NCBI RefSeq assembly: GCF_047511655.1
Contig: NC_133390.1
Coordinates: 130,997,583-131,061,582 of the forward strand
From: Castor canadensis
Taxonomy: Eukaryota; Chordata; Mammalia; Rodentia; Castoridae
Reading direction: 5' to 3'
Length of the DNA: 64,000 bases
The notes under the pieces are model-generated. The model saw only the letters and a list, made by a program, of their open reading frames with translations. It was not told where the DNA came from and ran no database searches. Numbering within the stretch: the stretch's first letter is position 1; each line of letters starts with the position of its first letter. Of the stretch, positions 58,648-64,000 are shown piece by piece. The translations under genes were made by a program, and so were the position numbers.

Positions 58648-58909
58648 CTACCAATAAGATTGAGGGCAAAGATGATGAGTCTTTTGTCTATACTGACAGC
58701 ATGATATGTTTCAAGGAGCTTACTCTGATTTTGGAAAAATGCAAAAATTTAATTTTAGAGAAGTCCAGCTATGAACAAGATCCCTAAGGGCACCAAAGCT
58801 TCAGCAGTGATTAGTGAGGCTGAGAAACTCCATCTCTTTCCACCCCTAAAGAGAAGCATGCATGACATCAGTACAGGAAGACCCTTGAATATGCTATAGT
58901 GTTTCCTGC

Positions 58910-59095
58910 TTTTATTTTGAAATAATTATAGGTTCACTGGAAGTTACAAAGATAGTAAAGAAGTTATAATGATCATGTATCCTTCACTCAATTTATCCCA
59001 ATGGTACGTTGGTTACACATTGCTGTGACTTGTTTGTAAAAATTAAGCCAGTCATAGGCTTCTATTATAATTACCATTAGTACTAAACTGGTCAA
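58910..59095 (+). mobile_element. Old LINE fragment (weak)
   Basis: TTTTGAAATAATTATAGGTT and ATCCTTCACTCAATTTATCC resemble a common old LINE segment. Confidence 0.45.
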
Positions 59096-59129
59096 GACCT
59101 ACTACATCAAAGTTGAACTCAAATCCCAG

Positions 59130-60118
59130 TATCACCTAAAAAAAAAAAAGCTAAAAATAGAACTACCATTATATCCAGGAATACCACTCCTGGGTATATA
59201 TCCAAAGAAACGTAAGTCAGGTCACAATAAGTACACCTGCACATCCATGTTTATTGCAGCATTATTCACAATAGCCAAGCTATAGAAACAGTCCAGATGC
59301 CCTACAACTGATGAATGGATTAACAAAATGTGATATATACATCTCTAAATATGTATACACACACACACACACACATACACACACACACACAACTATAGTG
59401 GAATATTATTTATCCGTGAAGAAGAATGAAATTTTGTCATTCACAGGAAAAATGGATAGAACTGGAAAACATCATGTTAAGTAAGCCATATCCAGAAAGA
59501 CAAAGGTCGCATGCTTTCTGTCATATATGAAAGACCCAAATATAAATATAAGCATAATCATATATGCTTATATAGAGAAAACATATTTCCAACAGTGGGA
59601 CTATCAGAGGAGCCTGGGGAAGGAGGGAAAGAGAATGAAAGAAAGGCAGTAATATTGAAATAGATCACATCTGTGTAGGAGCAAGACAGAACAAAACACA
59701 CTGAAAACTGATGAACAATAAGGGGTAAGGGAGAAAGAGTAAGGAAGAGTAATACAGGGTGTGAGAATGATTAAAGTACAATATATTTACAGGTAAAATA
59801 CAAAGGAAAAACCCTACTGAACAATGAAAAGACAAACAATGAAGGATAGGAATGTAAAGCAGGTCATGTTAAGGGAACTGTACTAGTGGGAGGGGGAGAG
59901 TAAATGAAGAGGGTAAAAGAGAGTGAGCATGGTCAATGTATTTTCTACACATGTAAGAAAATGGAACATTGAAACCTGTTCAAGTCATTTTAAGAAGCAG
60001 AAGAGAGAATGAAGGGAATGAACCAAACCAGAACATATTGTACACATAAATGGAAATGCCACAATGAAACTCCCTGTACAACTAATATATACTAATTTAA
60101 AAATTAAAAATAAAATAG
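59130..60118 (+). mobile_element. L1 ORF2 3' end plus 3' UTR
   Basis: CCACTCCTGGGTATATATCC, TTCACAATAGCCAAGCTATA, GTAAGCCATATCCAGAAAGA, then the purine-rich 3' UTR and the tail module CACAATGAAACTCCCTGTAC. Contains a (CA)n at 59,355-59,392. A partial SINE tail (ACTCAAATCCCAGTATCACC plus A-run) abuts its left end. Confidence 0.9.
59355..59392 (+). repeat. (CA)n microsatellite
   Basis: CA run interrupted once by TA, inside the L1. Confidence 0.95.
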
Positions 60119-60125
60119 AAAATAC

Positions 60126-60205
60126 TTTTAAAAAAAAGATTGAATTCAGGACCTTCTGCTTGCCAGACAAGCACTCTTCCACTTGTGCTATACCCCAAGT
60201 CCAAG
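60126..60205 (-). mobile_element. ID-type SINE, antisense
   Basis: TTGAATTCAGGACCTTCTGC, CTTCCACTTGTGCTATACCC: reverse complement of the ID core. Confidence 0.85.
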
Positions 60206-62625
60206 ATACCTGAATAGTAAGATGGCAGAATAGAAGCTTCCTCCATGTGACTCCATGAATGAGAAGAGTAAGAGTACAAGGATGAATTTTATTCCAAAGA
60301 GAGAGAGAGAGGAAGTCCATCAGGAATTTCAAAAGAGGCACCAGGATGGCTGAAAAGCCACTGAGAAACAGAAAGGTCACCAGAGAGAAGTTAGGAAATA
60401 GCCCATAGCACTAACCCAAGCTCCCTGCAGGGAAGGGTGGTTGGAGGTAGGAAAGGAGAACCAAAGCCACAACAATAATGTAAACCAGGTGGCCCTGGAA
60501 ACAGACAGGGAGTCCTAGCTACAAAATAAGTTGACCGTCCTTGTAAGTTTTAATCCAGTGTGGGTTTTGGTGCAACAATGACTCCTCCTATGTCACAGGC
60601 TAGCATTGAGGAGGAAATTAATTTTTTCACTCCCCATATCTTAGTAGCCAGGTACTATCTCAAGACTATTATTTGAGACTAAGCTAGTCTTGCCACCTAA
60701 AAACAAGGACCAATTACAGGCTGGGGAGGCTGGGGCCACCCCATACACACATACAGTATTGGGGTGGAACACAGCCAGGAGAGGTAGCTGTGGGGAGGGG
60801 AAGGGTTGCATTCAGACCCAGTGAGAAATCTGGGCAATGTGGAGTTGGTGTGGTAAAGGGTATAGGATTAGTGGTTCTGCCCTCTGTGATGAGTAGCAAG
60901 TCTCATTACTTGTGTATCACCAGAGAATAAGAGATCTAACCGAAGCCCATGACCAAAGGTTTGCTCAACCTTGGGAACTATCTCCTTATTGAGTGTGGTT
61001 GCTGCCAGGCAGGACCAAGAGTTCTGAACCCAGGTTGAGCAGAATATGCTATTTCTCCAGCTTCTTCCTGTAAGTTGATTTATTGCTGGGTGGAATCTGA
61101 AAGCTCTGAGACTGGCAGGCACATCTCCATGTTTCCTTGGTTTTCCCCTTTTTCCTACAGTACAGATATCAGGGCTGTATTTGCTCCCCCCACATTCCTA
61201 TGCACTTCAGAGAAATCCACAGGCTTGGACATTTGCCACATCTGGGATAGAGGCTGGACGGAGAGGAAAGTTGTCCAGACTACAGGTTGCAAAGTTCAGG
61301 GAGATGCTCTCATACTTTAGCTACACCCCCAACCCTTTTGGGAAGCTTGCAAAGTGAATGGAGCCCTAACACTGACAACTGACCCTTGACTGGTCCAGTC
61401 TGTCCTCAGCTGACAGAGTTGTTTTATCCTCTTTTGAGGGTACTAGAGATTGAGCCCTAAATAGAAGATTGCTCACTAAGAAGTCAACCTGACAAACTTG
61501 GAAGAGATACCCATCAAAACAGATGTCCAAATCACAACCTACAAGTAAAAGAAACACAAAAAAGCAAGGCAATATGACTCCTCCAAAAACCCACACCTCC
61601 AGTATAAACAACTCTAAAGACACCAAAATGACTGAAATGCCAAAGAATTAAAAGTCTACTTTTAAAAGTGATCAATGACCTCAAGGAAGATTAAAATAAC
61701 TGAATAAGGTAAGGAAGTCAATTCAAGACTTGGATAAGAAAGTCATCAACATGAATGAAAAATTCAGCAAGGATATTGAGATTCTAAAATAAATAAAATA
61801 AAACCCCAGAAATGTGGCAAATGAAAAACTCAATAAATGGAGGAAACATAGCCAGTCAGCAGTAAAGGAAAAAATATAAACAAGCAAAACCACAACTTTA
61901 AGACTATGATCAAGAGACCAAACCTAAGAACCCATGTGGTAGAAGAAGGAGCTAAAATATAACTAAAGGCACAGAAAACCTATTCAGGGAAATGATAGCA
62001 TAAAAATTTTCAAATCTAGGGAAATATATGGCATCCAAATAAAGACAGCATATAGAACCCCAAACAGACATGAAAAAAGACCTCTCCACATCACAGTATA
62101 GTCAAAATGCTAAGACTACAGAACAAAGAAAGAATATTGAAAATTGTGAAAGAAAAATGCCAACTTATTTACAAAGGAAAACTCAGGAGAATTATATCAG
62201 TCCTCTCAGCAGAAAGCCTAAAAGCCAGGAAAGCTTACGATGAAATATTTCAAGTTCTGAAAGCAAATAACTACTAAGTACTATTATTATATCCAGTAAA
62301 GTTATCCTTTAAATCAAGGGAGAAATAAAGACTTTCCAAGATAACCACCAACTAAAGCAATTCCTGCCACTAAGTCAGCATTGCAGAAGCTAGTTAAAGG
62401 AATCCTATACACAAATGAGGAAGAAAGAAATTCACAAACAAGAGAGATCAGGAAAGAATAAATTTCAGCAAAGGAATAGATCAACAAATGAGAAGAAGGA
62501 AATTTGAGAGGGGTTAAGAAAAAATTATATAGATGGAATGAATTTGATCCAACTACATTATATGCATGTATGTAAATATCACAATGAAACCCCTTTGTAC
62601 AATTAATTTATGCTTATTTTAAAAA
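60206..62625 (+). mobile_element. Half-LINE-like element (L1/HAL1-type 5' part with own 3' tail)
   Basis: Starts with an L1-type 5' UTR (AGTAAGATGGCAGAATAGAA). At 61,640-62,400 it has the known L1M/HAL1 block (AAAACTCAATAAATGGAGGA, ATCAGTCCTCTCAGCAGAAA, TTATATCCAGTAAAGTTATC, GAGAAATAAAGACTTTCC). It then goes directly to an L1 3' tail (ATCACAATGAAACCCCTTTG) with no ORF2 between. The coding part is full of stops. Confidence 0.65.
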
Positions 62626-62636
62626 GTTTAAAAAAA

Positions 62637-62720
62637 GGGCTGGTAGGGTAGCTCAAATGGGAGAATGCCTGCCTAGCAAGTGTGAGGCCCTGAGTTCAAA
62701 CCACAGTACCATAAAAAAAT
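62637..62720 (+). mobile_element. ID-type SINE
   Basis: GGGCTGGTAGGGTAGCTCAA, TGCCTGCCTAGCAAGTGTGA, CCTGAGTTCAAACCACAGTA, A-rich tail. Confidence 0.92.
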
Positions 62721-62724
62721 TTTA

Positions 62725-64000
62725 AAAACTCAAAAAAGAGAAAATAATCAAATATGTTCAACTCAGTAAACCAGCAAAATCATAAGAGGAATAATGGAGA
62801 AAGAAAAGAACGAATATACTAAATAGTGATAAAGAAAAAAAAAAACAACGAAATTCCAGAAAGTGGCAAATACCTCTCAATAATAACCCTAAATGTAAAT
62901 GGCCTTAACTTTTCAATTAAAAAATACAGATTGACTAATTTGATTCAAAAATAAGATCCAACTATTTGTTGTCAACAAAAGTCACATCTCACTAGCAAAT
63001 ACACACACAGACTGAAAGTGAAAGGAGGGCAAATGATAAACTAAGCAAGTGGAAATAGAAAACAAGCAGAAGTATCTATATCCATATTGGACAAAAAAGA
63101 CTTAAAGCCAAAATTAGAAGAGATATGGAAGGTCACTATATTTTAATAAAGGGAACAACACATCAAGAAGATATAACAACTGTAAGATTATATGTGTCAA
63201 AAGTTGCACCCTATTTCATAAAACAAACCTATTGGATGAAAAGAGACAGGTAAGTCCAGACACAATAATAGTGGATAAATTCAACAGCCCACTATCATCA
63301 ATAAATAAGTCATCTGAACAAAAAGTCAAAGAAACTTTAAAGTTAAACTGTACCATGGATCAAACAGACTTAACTGACATCTACACAATATCCAACAGAT
63401 GCAGAATACATATTCTTCTCAGCAGCCCATTAAACTTTCTCCAAAATGTATCACATTTTAGGCAATAAAGTGAGTCTTAAGAAATACAAGAAAATTAATT
63501 GTATCTTATTAGATCATAATGGAATAAAATTAAACATCAACACCAAAATAGAGTATAGAGACTATACACACGCATGGGGATTAGACAAAAAACTTTTGAA
63601 AGATCAGTAGATCATTGAAGAACTTGGAGAAGAAATTTTAAAATTCATAGACTCAAATGAAAATGGAAATACAACACACCATAACCTATAGGATACAACA
63701 ACGAATGTTCTAAGAAAGAAGTTTATAGCTATAAGTGTCTACATTTAAAACAAAATCAAAGAAACTGCAAATAAATAACCTAATAATATACCTCAAGATC
63801 TTAGAAAAACAGAGAGAAAGAAATAACAGACCATGGCAGAAATTAACAAAATGGAAACTAGAAAAAATACAAAGAACTCAATGAAACTAAGAGATAGTTT
63901 TTTGAAAAGAACTATCAAGAACACCATGATCAAGTTGGTTTCATTTTCAGGTTGGTTCAACATACACAAATCAATAAATGTAAAAGAGCACATGAACAGA
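62725..64000 (+). mobile_element. L1M ORF2, 5' part, running off the window
   Basis: Plus-strand ORF2 start: GKYLSIITLNVNGLN-like sequence at about 62,860, then endonuclease blocks including TIIVDKFNSPLSSINKSSEQ and DQTDLTDIYTISN at 63,260-63,400. Many stops and shifts; an old, dead copy whose 3' part lies beyond 64,000. Confidence 0.85.

Overview
Mammalian nuclear DNA, almost certainly from a rodent. The window has long introns with GT-AG splice sites. It also has a B1-type SINE, ID-type (tRNA-derived) SINEs, 7SL/ID composite SINEs, L1 LINEs, MaLR LTRs, MIR/L2 remnants and old hAT/Tigger DNA transposons. The composite SINE (B1-like left half, ID-like right half) looks like what I remember from castorimorph rodents such as beaver. 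The order 'Rodentia' is well supported; the genus is only a guess. The one functional gene I can support is TRANK1 (tetratricopeptide and ankyrin repeat containing 1, a very large protein with a UvrD-like superfamily-1 helicase core). It lies on the minus strand, and only its 3' part is in view. Eight coding exons between 58,647 and 41,161 join in one frame with matching phases and give 1,289 C-terminal residues: helicase motif VI first, then a helical TPR-like region, then a 3,044-bp exon, and an acidic/basic tail. Earlier exons (ankyrin repeats, helicase motifs I-V) must lie beyond 64,000. Positions 1-39,700 are downstream intergenic sequence with no gene I could support. In human the next gene on that side is DCLK3 (from memory), and no DCLK3 exon was seen here. 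This region is a pile of nested mobile elements: an L1M split by a 6.27-kb two-LTR endogenous retrovirus (1,551-7,818), a solo LTR (8,072-8,386), several antisense L1 copies (9,850-21,240), MER20 and MER5-like DNA transposons, a decayed COMMD1 processed pseudogene (about 21,985-22,545), three MaLR LTRs in the window as a whole, an LTR inside another L1M (26,692-27,318), and many SINEs. TRANK1 introns hold L2, MER3-like, Tigger and MLT1 remnants. From about 57,300 to the right edge the intron is mostly LINE sequence, with one exon (58,491-58,647) standing in the middle. I found no bacterial-type system, CRISPR array, rRNA gene or functional tRNA gene, and no clearly new biological system. The more unusual observations are a CCCH zinc-finger-like motif in the TRANK1 C-terminal region, a NAGNAG acceptor in its penultimate exon, an MLT1 LTR within 60 bp of a TRANK1 3' splice site, a 3'-truncated L1 insertion with an 18-bp target duplication, a half-LINE-like element, and a recent 48-bp tandem duplication. 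All repeat boundaries are judged by eye.
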